The notes: generated by a model not told the origin, from the letters alone. A stretch of DNA of 64,000 nt from Clostridia bacterium (GCA_017443895.1 JAFSXU010000077.1:25788-89787); one strand, 5' to 3'; positions 11,201-20,139 are shown, counted from the first letter of the stretch. Program-made: numbers and translations.

Positions 11201-11716
11201 GCAAGAGAATTTGGACTTGCCCCGAGAGTTTCGGGAATTTATTATAACAAAGTCCATAACAAATTTGTATCCTCAACTATGGGAGACACAACGGATGTGC
11301 CTCTTGAAAAACGGGACGATAATTTAAGACTTGACGGAATAACCTTTATAAAAAGCGATGATGATTTTCTTGCGGAGGATGCCGATATTCCTGCCGGTAA
11401 CAACAGCGGTTTTTTAAATATCGGCTATGACAAAAGAGGTAACCTTTCAAGGAAATGTGTGCATACCGCATATGAAATAGAAGGTCTTATGGAAACCGTA
11501 AAGGAAAACATAATTGATATGGACAAAAGGATTAAGGACGGATATATAAAGTGCAATCCGTATGAAACAAAATCAAGCTCCGCTTGTACATATTGTAGCT
11601 TTGGCGAGGTCTGTATGTTCTGTAACGATAAGGTATCGCGGTATGTAAGTGGCAAGGCTGATGATGTTTGGAGCGAGATGGGCATAAAGGGAGGAGATGA
11701 TACTGATGGCAATTAA
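8285..11716 (+). CDS. addB: ATP-dependent nuclease subunit AddB
   Basis: Partner of AddA in the RecBCD-like complex that resects double-strand breaks and responds to Chi. The N-terminus has a Walker A-like loop GGIGTGKG; the usual Thr/Ser after Lys is Gly here. The C-terminal RecB-type nuclease domain has the DYKTGG motif. The iron-sulfur staple cysteines are present: one in FAKCPFGYF (about residue 785) and three in C-x2-C-x5-C (about 1101-1110). The 1143-residue length is normal. It overlaps the start of addA, so coupling is likely. Confidence 0.93.
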   Translation: MPINIIRGGIGTGKGSMCMEQIRNVHIKNPDIKCIMLVPNHYSYATEKVFVREFGGTGLNNIEVLTMRRLAQNMLDRASLNYITASGREMLIYRAIRDYIENADLKNSTLMGTVMKQGFIEVMSSLVSEFKRYNVTPEILLENAEKIENNPKLKEKILISASIYKRYNELIENSAYADMEDDCIRLAREISRSGYFDKSTMVWVDKFDDFATAEWEVISAIAGKVSDLTITVNYPKENISLYNRMHYTFSKACELGEMYGIGNDYDTGIEFKDKKSKDIEILLKNWSSIDKSYKGECNNIEITRADDAYNELERCACRILDLVREEGYRFSDIAILCGQTENYLHMIQTMFPEYKIPYFSDDQIALSDHPIMVGIMSVFDIILNDWNYESVFKFLKAGFVYKECEINGNKILAPVNPEDIDYLENYVLKYGIRGAKNWLNDEKWSYGNGIVDIAFARDSDVENDRADEIRKEVLLPVYKLSKKVSKKNTAEYFSRALFEFLCDINLERGLKSEIRRLRDEGQINEAEQFAKLWNLLLDLLNQTAVAGTDKIIDFAQYGKLLSVGIKKCRIRTVPSGIDQVYVGNVEKSSATNIRAMFIIGAVDGTFPSGVPDEGFFSNNDRNTLLDDYKIRIAPDTKKKFEQQYFKVYRAMCSVNEKLFVSYPEKTGDGKSIAPSSMIADIMRVLPNVKIDNGFDNSFLYLSTPEATIHRLLIQKSAVNENDNPLWEAVYEWYAKNEGYADKIALLKRAKWFLKENTVLDKELAQKLYEQNTTYNASRLNVFAKCPFGYFMQYGLRLSEREEWEIKPTDVGIYAHELIKSFCETVEKDAHTDEEKLNAWRKLSDTRRDEILDILIDTTCTNMQNHSGYDSEKNTSILRRTGKNIKNAAKTVHMSLSRGAYVEKGLEKRFNISITPDIDIVGTIDRLDMYKGDNDERVRIVDYKTGGTEFDVVNIVNGVDMQMVIYAIASREMAREFGLAPRVSGIYYNKVHNKFVSSTMGDTTDVPLEKRDDNLRLDGITFIKSDDDFLAEDADIPAGNNSGFLNIGYDKRGNLSRKCVHTAYEIEGLMETVKENIIDMDKRIKDGYIKCNPYETKSSSACTYCSFGEVCMFCNDKVSRYVSGKADDVWSEMGIKGGDDTDGN

Positions 11717-14700
11717 ATGGACTGATGAACAGCTAAGGGCGATTGAAACAAAGAGCGGTGCAGGTTCAATTTTGGTAAGTGCCGCAGCAGGCTCCGGAAA
11801 AACGGCGGTTTTGGTTGAGAGAATTATACGAATGATTAAGAATAAGGAAACAAGCATTGACAGATTATTGGTTGTTACCTTTACAAATGCCGCTGCCGCC
11901 CAAATGCGTGAAAAAATAGTAAAAAAGCTTTACCAAAGCCTTAAAACAGACTGTGACGATAAGGACTGGATATCAAAGCAGATAGGTCTTGCATCAAGCG
12001 CCGATATTGCAACTATTGACTCGTTTTGTATGCGGGTGTTGAAAAATAATTTCTATGCATTAGGTGTTGATCCCGATTTTCGGATTGCAGATAATGCCGA
12101 GAGTCAAATCATTGCAGACCAGGCAATTGACGGCTTGTTTGACAGACTGTATAATGCGGATAAGAATACGGAAGATTATAAAAAATTTAACCATCTGTTA
12201 AATATCTATGCCGATAACCGCTCGGACAAGGGCTTAAAAAATCAGATAAAGAGCATATATGATTTTTCGCAGTCCTTTGCAATGCCTGAGCTGTGGCTTG
12301 CACAGGCGCAGGATATGTATAGCTCAGATATGGAGCATAGCGGCTGGATGCGTCAGGTTATTCCGCATAGATATATAAGAGAAATCGGAATAGGGTACTA
12401 TAAAAAGCTTCAAAAGCTTGTCCATGATATGGCAGGCGAGGTTATGGAGACAGACCGAAAAGCAAATATAAGCGAGGCTGAGGCAAATACAGTTATAATG
12501 AACTATACGGATATGGCAAAGGGTGTGTTTTTTGCTATGGAGGTTGCAAAAATGCTGATAGCTGCCGATAGCTGGAATGTCGCAAATGCTATATATAATG
12601 AACATATACATGGCAGTAATTGTGTTGATGGGCTAAACGCAAAAATGAAACCGAAGGATATTTTGGTTGATTGGGCGATATGGAAAAAGTATTGTTCAAG
12701 GCGCAATAAGCTCATAAAAGATTTTTTCGGGGCGTGTTCAATATTCAGATTATCAGAGAATGAGGTGGGAGAGGCGTTTCACGGACCTGAGCTTAAAAAC
12801 CAAATAGATGAGCTTGTATGGCTTGTGGAGCTTTACGGTAAGGAGTTTACAAGACAGAAGGAAATCAGAAACATAAAGGAGTTTAGCGATATAGAGCATC
12901 TGGTGTGTGATTTATTCCTGCAAAACGAGGATGTCAGAAATGAATATATTGATAAATATGATGAAATCCTTATTGATGAGTACCAGGACACGAATGGCTT
13001 GCAGGATACGATATTTACAAGCATATCAAAGGATTGCAAAAATATATTCATGGTTGGCGACCTTAAACAGAGTATATACCGTTTCCGTGGCGGAGACCCT
13101 ACCATATTTAAAGGAAAAAGCTTTGATTTTGACAGGCCCGACACCAATGATGTAAAAATTGACCTGTCCGAAAATTTCAGAAGCGGTCAGGAGGTATTAT
13201 CATGTGTAAATGATATGTTTGAAGCTGTAATGAGCGACTATACCGGTGATGTTGATTATGGCGATACCGAAAAAATCGTAAGACATTCCGATGCGGATGT
13301 GTGGGACGATAAATACCGTGCCGAGATGCATTATCTTACATACCAAAGTACCGACAGCGAGGAAGATGCCGAGCAGATTATGATAGAGGCTGAATTTGTG
13401 GCGGATAAAATTGCGGATATGTTAAAGTCGGGCTTTACGGTGCGTGACGAGGGAAAAGAGCGCCCTATAAGGCTTGGAGATATAACAATACTGTCAAGGT
13501 CGGTGCGTATGGGCTTTGGTGATGTTGTCAAAACTGCACTTGATAAAAGAAATATACCCTCGTATATCGAGATTGAGGACTATTTTCAAAAGCGTGAGAT
13601 AAAAACCATGCTCGCCCTTATATCTGTAATAGACAATAATCTTCAGGATATTCCGCTTGCTGCCGTTATGAGGTCGCCTATAGGCAATTTCAGTGAGAAC
13701 GATATGGCAAGGATAAGGATATATACGCGCAGCGGATATTTGTATAATGCCATAAAGAATTACAGAACGGATGAGGAGGGCATAACAAAGGAGGAAATCG
13801 CACTTAAAATCAAATGCCGTAATTTTATAAGTAATTTAAAGCGCTGGAGAGGTTACTTAAAACAAAAGACTGTTGCACAGATTATATGGAGCATTTATGA
13901 AGAAACGGGCTTTTATGATTTTATGGGCGCATATGAGGGAGGATATGAGGCGCAGGCTAATTTAAGACTGCTCTATGAGCGTGCAAAAGCATATGAGGCT
14001 CTGGGATTTGGCGGACTGTTCAATTTTGTTAAGTATATTGCAAGGATTGAGGAGCAGGGCGATTTAAGCGGTGCAAGTATGGCAAGCGAGGGAGCGGATG
14101 CAGTGCGTGTTATGACTATGCACAAAAGCAAGGGACTTGAGTTTCCGGTTGTGTTTCTTGTCGGTATGGGTAAAAAACTAAGAAGCAGCAGTGCTCAGTC
14201 AAATATAATCCTGCATAAGGATTACGGTATCGCAATCAAGTATGCAGATGCGGAGCTTGGGTATTTTGAGGATAATCTGTGTACCTCAATACTGAAAAAA
14301 CTAAACGACCGTGAAAATCTTTCCGAGCTTATGCGACTTTTGTATGTGGGAATGACAAGGCCAAAGAATAAGCTGATAGTTGTTGCCGCTGCCAAGCTAA
14401 ATCCGACAAAGAACAAAACCTACGAGGATAAGGTATCAGATAAGCTTGCAATGTGGAAAAATCACGAGATTGAGCCGGAGGAAGCCACAAACTATGCCGA
14501 CTGGATATGCCCTGTTGCGATGTCGGGAGTAAAAAGCTGGGAGTTTTATCATCATGATGCACAAATACCCCAAAATGAGGATACGGTATCGGATAATGAG
14601 GTTGATATTCAAATAAGCGATGAATTAAGGCAGGCTGTTTGTAAAAGCTTTGAATATGAATATGAGTATTCAAAAAGCGGAATGATTGCATCAAAGACAT

Positions 14701-15371
14701 CGGTAACAGCCCTGAAGCAAAAAAACATTGAAACAGTTATTGATGAGCATGCCGACAGACATTATGAATATGATCCTATATATATGGACACCGTGCCTGA
14801 ATTTATGCGTGATAAAAAGCTCGGCAGTGAGATAGGAACCGCACATCATCAGGTAATGGCATATATTGACCTTGATAAGATACGGGAGCTTAAAAGTTAT
14901 GCTGAATTTGTTGACAGTGAGATATTAAGAATTGCCGAGGAGGGGCAAATAGATAAATACTATTATGAAGACGAAAAAATGCGTGAGAATATAAATAGGC
15001 ACATCTGCGGTTTTTTTGAAAGCAGTTTGGGAAAGGCTATGCTTTTATCAAATACGGTGTATCGGGAGAGGGCGTTTGAGATAGAAATACCTGCAACCGA
15101 GTATGACACATCGCTTGAGGATAGGTATAGCAATGAAAAGGTAATATTACAGGGTATTATAGACTGCTTTTTTGAAACCGATGACGGAGTAATACTGCTT
15201 GATTATAAAACCGATTACTGTGGAGGCGGAAAAAAGGTTGATGAGATAAAGGAAAGGTATTCAATCCAGCTTGACTTGTATAAAAGGGCGATTGAGAGGA
15301 TAACGGGTAAAAAAGTTGTCAAAAAATATCTGTATCTGTTTGATATGGGTAAGGAATATGAAATTTTTTAA
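11706..15371 (+). CDS. addA: ATP-dependent helicase/nuclease subunit AddA
   Basis: UvrD-like 3'-5' helicase with a C-terminal RecB-type nuclease, working with AddB. The Walker A motif SAAAGSGKTAV lies near residue 30. Helicase motifs include ILIDEYQDTN, GDLKQSIYRFRG, VMTMHKSKGLEFPVV and RLLYVGMTR. The nuclease motif is LLDYKTDY near the C-terminus. I prefer the ATG at 11706 (MAIKWTDEQL), which is about 10 bases from GGAGGA; the ATG at 11697 sits almost on top of that site. The start lies inside addB. Confidence 0.94.
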   Translation: MAIKWTDEQLRAIETKSGAGSILVSAAAGSGKTAVLVERIIRMIKNKETSIDRLLVVTFTNAAAAQMREKIVKKLYQSLKTDCDDKDWISKQIGLASSADIATIDSFCMRVLKNNFYALGVDPDFRIADNAESQIIADQAIDGLFDRLYNADKNTEDYKKFNHLLNIYADNRSDKGLKNQIKSIYDFSQSFAMPELWLAQAQDMYSSDMEHSGWMRQVIPHRYIREIGIGYYKKLQKLVHDMAGEVMETDRKANISEAEANTVIMNYTDMAKGVFFAMEVAKMLIAADSWNVANAIYNEHIHGSNCVDGLNAKMKPKDILVDWAIWKKYCSRRNKLIKDFFGACSIFRLSENEVGEAFHGPELKNQIDELVWLVELYGKEFTRQKEIRNIKEFSDIEHLVCDLFLQNEDVRNEYIDKYDEILIDEYQDTNGLQDTIFTSISKDCKNIFMVGDLKQSIYRFRGGDPTIFKGKSFDFDRPDTNDVKIDLSENFRSGQEVLSCVNDMFEAVMSDYTGDVDYGDTEKIVRHSDADVWDDKYRAEMHYLTYQSTDSEEDAEQIMIEAEFVADKIADMLKSGFTVRDEGKERPIRLGDITILSRSVRMGFGDVVKTALDKRNIPSYIEIEDYFQKREIKTMLALISVIDNNLQDIPLAAVMRSPIGNFSENDMARIRIYTRSGYLYNAIKNYRTDEEGITKEEIALKIKCRNFISNLKRWRGYLKQKTVAQIIWSIYEETGFYDFMGAYEGGYEAQANLRLLYERAKAYEALGFGGLFNFVKYIARIEEQGDLSGASMASEGADAVRVMTMHKSKGLEFPVVFLVGMGKKLRSSSAQSNIILHKDYGIAIKYADAELGYFEDNLCTSILKKLNDRENLSELMRLLYVGMTRPKNKLIVVAAAKLNPTKNKTYEDKVSDKLAMWKNHEIEPEEATNYADWICPVAMSGVKSWEFYHHDAQIPQNEDTVSDNEVDIQISDELRQAVCKSFEYEYEYSKSGMIASKTSVTALKQKNIETVIDEHADRHYEYDPIYMDTVPEFMRDKKLGSEIGTAHHQVMAYIDLDKIRELKSYAEFVDSEILRIAEEGQIDKYYYEDEKMRENINRHICGFFESSLGKAMLLSNTVYRERAFEIEIPATEYDTSLEDRYSNEKVILQGIIDCFFETDDGVILLDYKTDYCGGGKKVDEIKERYSIQLDLYKRAIERITGKKVVKKYLYLFDMGKEYEIF

Positions 15372-15410
15372 TGTATTTTCCTGTTTGGTATTTATTTTAT
15401 TCTCAAAATG

Positions 15411-15419
15411 TGTTAAAAT
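15411..15419 (+). promoter_or_regulatory. Extended -10 promoter upstream of the 15450 gene
   Basis: TGTTAAAAT is an extended -10 (TG, one base, TAAAAT) about 30 bases before the small membrane coiled-coil gene. Confidence 0.4.
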
Positions 15420-15449
15420 ATATCAAAACAGTTTGTACGAGGTATGCAA

Positions 15450-15806
15450 ATGGAAACTTACGGATTTAGAAAAAAGAAAAAGCTGTGGCGTATTCCCTTA
15501 ATAGTTGTGGGGAGTATATTCCTTATTATATATGCGGTTGGGATAATAGTAAGTGTTACAAATGCCGATAGGGATAAAATAACAAGATCGGTATCTGAAA
15601 ATAATGTGCTAAAGGAGCAGATAAACACGCTTAATATGCAAATCTCGGATATGCAAAAGCAAATTGATGACTTAAACGCTCAAATTGCCGCAATGCCAAC
15701 TCCAGAACCAACACCCGAGGCATCGCCCGAAGCAGTGGCAGAGCAAGAGGAGCAAACAAGCCCAAGAAGTGAGTATGAAGAATACAGTGAATATGGCGAG
15801 TATTAA
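15450..15806 (+). CDS. Small membrane protein with coiled coil and Pro/Glu tail
   Basis: Not assigned to a named family. About 118 residues: a short Lys/Arg-rich N-terminus (RKKKKLWR), one transmembrane helix (about residues 14-35), a coiled coil of about 45 residues with heptad-like Leu/Ile/Met spacing, and a low-complexity tail rich in Pro, Glu, Ser and Tyr ending EYSEYGEY. The layout resembles DivIC/FtsB-type division proteins, but the conserved division motif is not evident. ATG at 15450 is 8 bases after GAGG; ATG at 15444 is too close. It sits alone between addA and the ribosomal block, with its own terminator. Confidence 0.7.
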   Translation: METYGFRKKKKLWRIPLIVVGSIFLIIYAVGIIVSVTNADRDKITRSVSENNVLKEQINTLNMQISDMQKQIDDLNAQIAAMPTPEPTPEASPEAVAEQEEQTSPRSEYEEYSEYGEY

Positions 15807-15840
15807 CATCAAAAAAGGCTTCGGCCTTTTTTGATGTTAA
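15803..15840 (+). terminator. Strong (probably bidirectional) terminator with UUCG loop
   Basis: A perfect 17-bp stem (TTAACATCAAAAAAGGC and its complement) closed by a TTCG tetraloop. The first arm contains the stop codon region of the preceding gene. A-run and T-run on opposite sides could stop transcription in both directions. Confidence 0.9.
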
Positions 15841-15891
15841 TATAACCTGATATAATTATACAAAAAAACTTCAAAAAATTCCAAAAAACGC

Positions 15892-15921
15892 TTGACATAT
15901 CAATATATTGTATGTTACAAT
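15892..15921 (+). promoter_or_regulatory. Promoter of rpmG-secE-nusG
   Basis: Consensus TTGACA, an 18-base spacer and TACAAT, with TG one base upstream of the -10. It lies about 80 bases before rpmG. Confidence 0.7.
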
Positions 15922-16002
15922 GTCTTTGCTCAAATGAGGCTCTTTTTTTTTGCTACACTAAAAAAGGAGTATCAATTCGTTATAAAGTGGAGGTGTTTTT
16001 AG

Positions 16003-16152
16003 ATGAGAGTAAAGATTACATTAGCATGTACAGAGTGCAAGCAGAGAAACTACAATACAATGAAGAACAAGAAGAACGATCCGGACAGACTTGAGATGAA
16101 CAAGTATTGTAAGTTCTGCAGAAAGCATACACTTCATAAAGAAACAAAGTAA
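16003..16152 (+). CDS. rpmG: 50S ribosomal protein L33
   Basis: A 49-residue protein, [17 protein letters not shown] at the N-terminus and [14 protein letters not shown] at the end. The two CxxC pairs mark the zinc-binding form of L33. Start ATG at 16003 follows GGAGGTG. It heads the rpmG-secE-nusG run, the usual order in Firmicutes. Its size hides it behind a longer overlapping frame that has no support. Confidence 0.95.
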   Translation: MRVKITLACTECKQRNYNTMKNKKNDPDRLEMNKYCKFCRKHTLHKETK

Positions 16153-16195
16153 TTAAACGGAATTTAGATTATAAGAAAGTAAGGATGTGTAAACA

Positions 16196-16417
16196 ATGGC
16201 AGGTACTAAAACAAAACAGAGTGGTCTACAAAGATTAACAAAGTTTTTTAAGGAAACAAAGGCTGAGCTTAGAAAGGTTACATGGCCGTCAAAGGATCAG
16301 CTTGTGCACAATACAAGCATTATTATAGCATTCATTATTATCTTTACCGTAATTTTATCTGTATTGGATTTCGGTTTCCAGGAGTTATTCGGTTGGTTTG
16401 CAAACCTTATAGGTTAA
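16196..16417 (+). CDS. secE: Preprotein translocase subunit SecE
   Basis: A 73-residue single-span SecE of Gram-positive type. The amphipathic helix with the conserved ELRKVTWPSKDQL stretch precedes one transmembrane helix (about residues 42-62). It stabilises SecY in the protein-export channel. It lies between rpmG and nusG, the usual place. Confidence 0.94.
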   Translation: MAGTKTKQSGLQRLTKFFKETKAELRKVTWPSKDQLVHNTSIIIAFIIIFTVILSVLDFGFQELFGWFANLIG

Positions 16418-16452
16418 GAGCCTAAGAATAATAAAGGAAAGGAGAACTCAAT

Positions 16453-16974
16453 ATGGCACAGGACGCAAAATGGTATGTGGCTCACACATATTCAGGCTAT
16501 GAAAATAAGGTAAAGGCTAATATTGAAAAGTCTGTTGAAAACCGAGGTATGCAGGATTTAATTCCCGATGTCAGAGTTCCTGTTGAGGAAGTAGTGGAGA
16601 AAAAGGGCGATGTGGAAAAGGTAACACAGCGTAAAATTTTCCCGGGCTATGTAGTAATAAAAATGGTTATGACAGACGAGAGCTGGTATGTTGTAAGAAA
16701 CACCCGTGGAGTCACAGGCTTTGTAGGTCCCGGCTCAAAACCCGTACCCCTTTCAGATGAAGAGGTAGCAAGAATGGGCATTGAAAAGGTAATGGCAGAC
16801 CTGAAGGTTAAGGTAGGCGATTTTGTAGAGATAAAATCAGGACCTATGGAAGGCTTTTCAGGTAAGGTTACCGAGGTTGACAAGGACAGTGGTAAGGTCA
16901 ATGTCATGGTATCAATGTTCAATCGTGAAACTCCGGTCGAGATTGACCATTCGCAGGTAACAATAATCGACTGA
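16453..16974 (+). CDS. nusG: Transcription termination/antitermination factor NusG
   Basis: A 173-residue protein with the NGN domain (KWYVAHTYSGYENKVKANIE at the start, FPGYVVIKM in the core) and a C-terminal KOW domain (GPMEGFSGKVTEVD). It binds RNA polymerase and links it to the leading ribosome or to Rho. It follows secE by 35 bases and precedes the L11 leader. Confidence 0.95.
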   Translation: MAQDAKWYVAHTYSGYENKVKANIEKSVENRGMQDLIPDVRVPVEEVVEKKGDVEKVTQRKIFPGYVVIKMVMTDESWYVVRNTRGVTGFVGPGSKPVPLSDEEVARMGIEKVMADLKVKVGDFVEIKSGPMEGFSGKVTEVDKDSGKVNVMVSMFNRETPVEIDHSQVTIID

Positions 16975-16993
16975 AATTAAGTTAGTTTATAAT

Positions 16994-17076
16994 ACGCATT
17001 ATGCGTTTTATAATATCCCTCTATGGTAGTGCGTATGCATTGCCGACAGTGGGAGGGCATATTATGCCCGACATTA
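16994..17076 (+). promoter_or_regulatory. Possible L11-L1 leader structure
   Basis: The gap between nusG and rplK can form a small ACGCA/TGCGT hairpin followed by TTTTAT (16994-17010), then a larger structure in which GGTA near 17025 can face TACCAC near 17069 around an inner GGGCAT/ATGCCC hairpin. Ribosomal protein L1 or L11 mRNA leaders often regulate this operon. The match to a known class was not tested. Confidence 0.35.
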
Positions 17077-17125
17077 CCACATGCAGAATGAAAATTCTGT
17101 AAATAAACAAGGAGGTGGCCATAAA

Positions 17126-17551
17126 ATGGCACAGAAAGTACAAGGATACATTAAATTACAGATTCCTGCAGGCAAAGCAACTCCGGCACCACCTGTCGGA
17201 CCGGCTTTAGGTCAGCACGGAATTAACATCGCACAATTCACAAAGGAATTTAACGAAAAGACAGCAAAGGACGCAGGTCTTATCATTCCTGTAGTAATTA
17301 CAGTATATGCAGACCGTTCTTTCTCATTCGTAACCAAGACTCCACCGGCAGCCGTTCTTATTAAGAAGGCATGTAAGATTGAGAGTGGTTCAGGTGTTCC
17401 AAACAAGACTAAGGTTGCAACAATTTCAAAAGCAGACCTTCAGGCTATTGCAGAGCAGAAGATGCCTGACTTAAACGCTGCATCAGTTGAGGCGGCAATG
17501 AGTATGATCGCAGGTACTTGCAGAAGTATGGGCGTACTAATCGGAGACTAA
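17126..17551 (+). CDS. rplK: 50S ribosomal protein L11
   Basis: A 141-residue L11, the standard length. It starts [20 protein letters not shown], with the conserved [14 protein letters not shown] segment. It forms the GTPase-associated centre with 23S rRNA. The ATG at 17126 after AGGAGGTGG is chosen over an upstream in-frame ATG at 17081, which would add residues unlike any L11. Confidence 0.96.
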   Translation: MAQKVQGYIKLQIPAGKATPAPPVGPALGQHGINIAQFTKEFNEKTAKDAGLIIPVVITVYADRSFSFVTKTPPAAVLIKKACKIESGSGVPNKTKVATISKADLQAIAEQKMPDLNAASVEAAMSMIAGTCRSMGVLIGD

Positions 17552-17615
17552 GTTATAGAATAAGTGGGAGAGCTAAAAATTTAAGGCTTGTTTGACCACG
17601 AAGGAGGAGAAAAGA

Positions 17616-18311
17616 ATGTTCAGAGGAAAGAAATATCAGGACAGCGCAAAGCTTATTGACAGAGCTATGCAGTATGATCCTGCACAGGCATTAGAGCTTG
17701 TAACAAAGACAGCTAAGGCTAAGTTTGATGAAACAGTCGAAGCACACATTAAGCTTGGTGTTGACTCTCGTCACGCTGACCAGCAGGTAAGAGGTGCAAT
17801 CGTATTACCAAACGGTATCGGTAAGACTGTAAAGGTTTTAGTATTTGCAAAGGGTCCTAAGGCAGACGAAGCAAAGGCAGCAGGTGCAGACTTTGTAGGC
17901 GAAATGGACATGGTAGAGAAAATCCAGCAGGAGAACTGGTTTGACTTTGATGTAGTAGTTGCTACACCTGATATGATGGGCGTTGTAGGTCGTTTAGGTA
18001 AGGTTTTGGGACCTAAGGGCTTAATGCCGTCACCAAAGGCAGGTACAGTAACTATGGATGTTACAAGAGCCGTAAACGAGATTAAGGCAGGTAAGATTGA
18101 GTACAGACTTGATAAGACAAACATTATCCACTGCCCAATCGGTAAGGCATCATTTGGTGCTGAGAAATTGACAGAGAACTTTAACGCACTTTTAGGCGCA
18201 GTTGTAAAGGCAAAGCCCTCAGCTGCAAAGGGTCAGTATTTAAGAAGCATAACAGTTGCATCAACTATGGGCCCCGGTGTTAAGGTAAACACAGCTAAGG
18301 TTGCTCAGTAA
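17616..18311 (+). CDS. rplA: 50S ribosomal protein L1
   Basis: A 231-residue L1. Conserved parts include VLPNGIGKT, the [20 protein letters not shown] signature, and the C-terminal TMGPGVKV stretch. It forms the L1 stalk at the E site and represses its own operon in many bacteria. Start ATG at 17616 follows AAGGAGGAG; an upstream in-frame ATG at 17592 has no good ribosome site. Confidence 0.96.
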   Translation: MFRGKKYQDSAKLIDRAMQYDPAQALELVTKTAKAKFDETVEAHIKLGVDSRHADQQVRGAIVLPNGIGKTVKVLVFAKGPKADEAKAAGADFVGEMDMVEKIQQENWFDFDVVVATPDMMGVVGRLGKVLGPKGLMPSPKAGTVTMDVTRAVNEIKAGKIEYRLDKTNIIHCPIGKASFGAEKLTENFNALLGAVVKAKPSAAKGQYLRSITVASTMGPGVKVNTAKVAQ

Positions 18312-18329
18312 AAAAATAGCAAAAAAGGC

Positions 18330-18358
18330 TTGACAGATGTATTTTTCTGTGTTATTAT
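18330..18358 (+). promoter_or_regulatory. Promoter of rplJ-rplL
   Basis: TTGACA, 17 bases, TATTAT, just after rplA and about 20 bases before the L10 leader. Confidence 0.65.
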
Positions 18359-18378
18359 AACACAGTTGAATAAACAAA

Positions 18379-18480
18379 TCCGTAGACAGTAGGCAGTTTC
18401 TTAAATGAAATGTAAGACCAACCGAGGGTAAATTATAGTATGATTACTATGGCTCTTTGCGTCTACGGCAAAGAGCCTTT
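18379..18480 (+). ncRNA. L10 ribosomal protein leader
   Basis: This matches the known L10 leader class from memory: CCGTAGAC (18380-18387) near the start, the ACCAACCGAGG core, and a downstream GTCTACGG (18461-18468) that can pair with the first segment. The same GTCTACGG sits in the loop of the attenuator hairpin, so the two pairings are mutually exclusive in part. L10 (with L12) bound to the leader is known to control rplJL expression. Confidence 0.85.
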
Positions 18481-18483
18481 CTT
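18451..18483 (+). terminator. Attenuator hairpin in rplJ leader
   Basis: GGCTCTTTGC / GCAAAGAGCC is a perfect 10-bp stem around the loop GTCTACG, followed by TTTCTTT. It lies 40 bases before rplJ, so it would act as a regulated attenuator rather than a simple terminator. Confidence 0.8.
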
Positions 18484-18522
18484 TATACGAAAGGCATAAA
18501 TATTTATAGGAGGTGAAAATTT

Positions 18523-19173
18523 ATGCCAAGTGCAAAAGTATTAGAGGCAAAGAAGGCACAGGTTGCCGAGACTGTTGAGTTGTTAAAGAACGCACAGACA
18601 GGCGTACTTGTTGACTATCGTGGTCTTACGGTTTCTGAGGACACAGACCTTAGAAACAAGCTTCGTGAAGCAAAAGTAAATTACTTTGTTATCAAGAACA
18701 CTCTTTTATCTCTTGCGACAAAGGAGTTAGGTCTTGACGGACTTGAAGAAGCTCTTCACGGACCTACAGCCCTTGCATTATCAGACGAGGATCCTGTAGC
18801 TCCTGCAAAAATTCTTGCAGACTTTGCAAAGAAGAATGATAAGCTTGAGATTAAGTCAGGATTTATGGATGGCGCAGTAATGAGCTTAGACGAGATTAAG
18901 AAGCTTGCAGCAACACCAAATATGGAAACATTGATTGCTACAATGATGGGAAGCTTGAATGCTCCTGTATCAAATCTTGTTCGTTTGTTGCAGACTATCG
19001 TAGATGGCGGCGAGGAATTCGATGCTCTTATAGCTAAGAAGAGCGGTGAAGCTACACAAGAGGCTCCTGCTGAGGAAGCAGCAGCTCCGGCTCAGGAAGC
19101 TACAGAAGAGACAGCTACAGAGGAAGCACCAACTGCAGAGGCTCCCGCTGAGGAAGCTCCGGCTGCAGAATAA
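18523..19173 (+). CDS. rplJ: 50S ribosomal protein L10 with acidic C-terminal extension
   Basis: L10 anchors L7/L12 dimers on the ribosome. Residues 1-170 are a normal L10 (VDYRGLTVSED, NTLLSLATKELG, PNMETLIATMMGS). After about residue 173 a low-complexity tail of about 40 residues rich in Ala, Glu, Pro and Thr follows (repeats like EAPAEEA). Total 216 residues against the usual 165-175. Start is ATG after GGAGGTG. The gene has its own promoter and leader and precedes rplL. Confidence 0.95.
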   Translation: MPSAKVLEAKKAQVAETVELLKNAQTGVLVDYRGLTVSEDTDLRNKLREAKVNYFVIKNTLLSLATKELGLDGLEEALHGPTALALSDEDPVAPAKILADFAKKNDKLEIKSGFMDGAVMSLDEIKKLAATPNMETLIATMMGSLNAPVSNLVRLLQTIVDGGEEFDALIAKKSGEATQEAPAEEAAAPAQEATEETATEEAPTAEAPAEEAPAAE

Positions 19174-19219
19174 TTAAGAAAAGAAACTCAAATTTAAAAT
19201 TATTTAGGAGGAAACAAAA

Positions 19220-19591
19220 ATGGCAGATTTAAATGCAATTCTTGATTCAATCAAGGAATTAAAGTTATTAGAAGTTGCAGAATTAGTAAAGATGATGGAA
19301 GAAGAATTCGGCGTAAGTGCAGCAGCTCCTGTTATGGTAGCAGGTGCAGGCGCAGCTGAAGGCGGCGCAGCTGAGGAGAAGTCAGAGTTTGATGTAATCT
19401 TAGCAGATGCAGGTGCATCAAAGCTTGGCGTAATCAAGGTTGTAAGAGAGATTACAGGCTTAGGTCTTAAGGAAGCAAAGGCTCTTGTTGACGGCGCTCC
19501 GGGCACAGTTAAGGAAGCTGTAGCTAAGGAAGAGGCTGAGTCAATCAAGACAAAGCTTGAAGAAGCTGGTGCTAAGGTAGAATTAAAGTAA
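19220..19591 (+). CDS. rplL: 50S ribosomal protein L7/L12
   Basis: A 123-residue stalk protein: an N-terminal dimerisation helix, an Ala/Gly-rich hinge (about residues 33-54) and a C-terminal domain ([32 protein letters not shown]) that recruits translational GTPases. Start ATG follows AGGAGG. In most Firmicutes rpoB follows; here a YceD-family gene does. Confidence 0.96.
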   Translation: MADLNAILDSIKELKLLEVAELVKMMEEEFGVSAAAPVMVAGAGAAEGGAAEEKSEFDVILADAGASKLGVIKVVREITGLGLKEAKALVDGAPGTVKEAVAKEEAESIKTKLEEAGAKVELK

Positions 19592-19629
19592 TTAACTCTT
19601 GATTTTAGTCTGCTCAAAAGGGTGATAGT

Positions 19630-20139
19630 ATGATTATTGATGTATCGTCTATTTTAAAAGAAACAGGTGGCATAATCCATATAGATGGTGAGGTCGCTGT
19701 GGAAGAGATAGAATTTTGCGGAAATAGTTACTCGTTTAAAACACCGTTTCGTGTTTTGGGTAGTGTTTCAAACAACGGTACAACACTTGTTTTAGAAGCA
19801 GATTGCAGTGCCATTGTGAAAACTCAATGCTCTCGCTGTATGAAGGATATAGATGTTCCGATTGATTTTGAAATATCTGAAACTCTTGTACAGGGCGAGG
19901 AAAAGCAGGACGAGTTTGAAGATGTAATTGTCTTTGACGGATACGAAATAAGCATAGACGAGATAGTGTCAAATAATTTCATTATGAATGTTGATGCAAG
20001 GTATTTGTGTAAGGACGATTGCAAAGGTCTTTGCCCAAGCTGCGGTAAAGACTTGAATGAGGGCGAATGTAACTGCAGTAATGATAATATAGACCCCCGA
20101 TGGGCTAAATTAGCAGAAATGATAAAGAAAAAAGATTAA
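19630..20139 (+). CDS. YceD/DUF177 family protein
   Basis: A 169-residue member of the DUF177 (YceD) family, implicated in 23S rRNA accumulation in other bacteria and plastids. It has two cysteine groups: CSRCM in the middle and CKDDCKGLCPSCGKDLNEG near the end, typical of the family and probably zinc-binding. It directly precedes rpmF, the conserved partnership for this family, which supports the call. The start ATG at 19630 follows GGGTGAT. Confidence 0.85.
   Translation: MIIDVSSILKETGGIIHIDGEVAVEEIEFCGNSYSFKTPFRVLGSVSNNGTTLVLEADCSAIVKTQCSRCMKDIDVPIDFEISETLVQGEEKQDEFEDVIVFDGYEISIDEIVSNNFIMNVDARYLCKDDCKGLCPSCGKDLNEGECNCSNDNIDPRWAKLAEMIKKKD

Noticed and set aside
15912..16094. 60-codon ORF over the rpmG start
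   Set aside because: It overlaps rpmG in another frame, has no ribosome site and no family likeness; L33 is certain.
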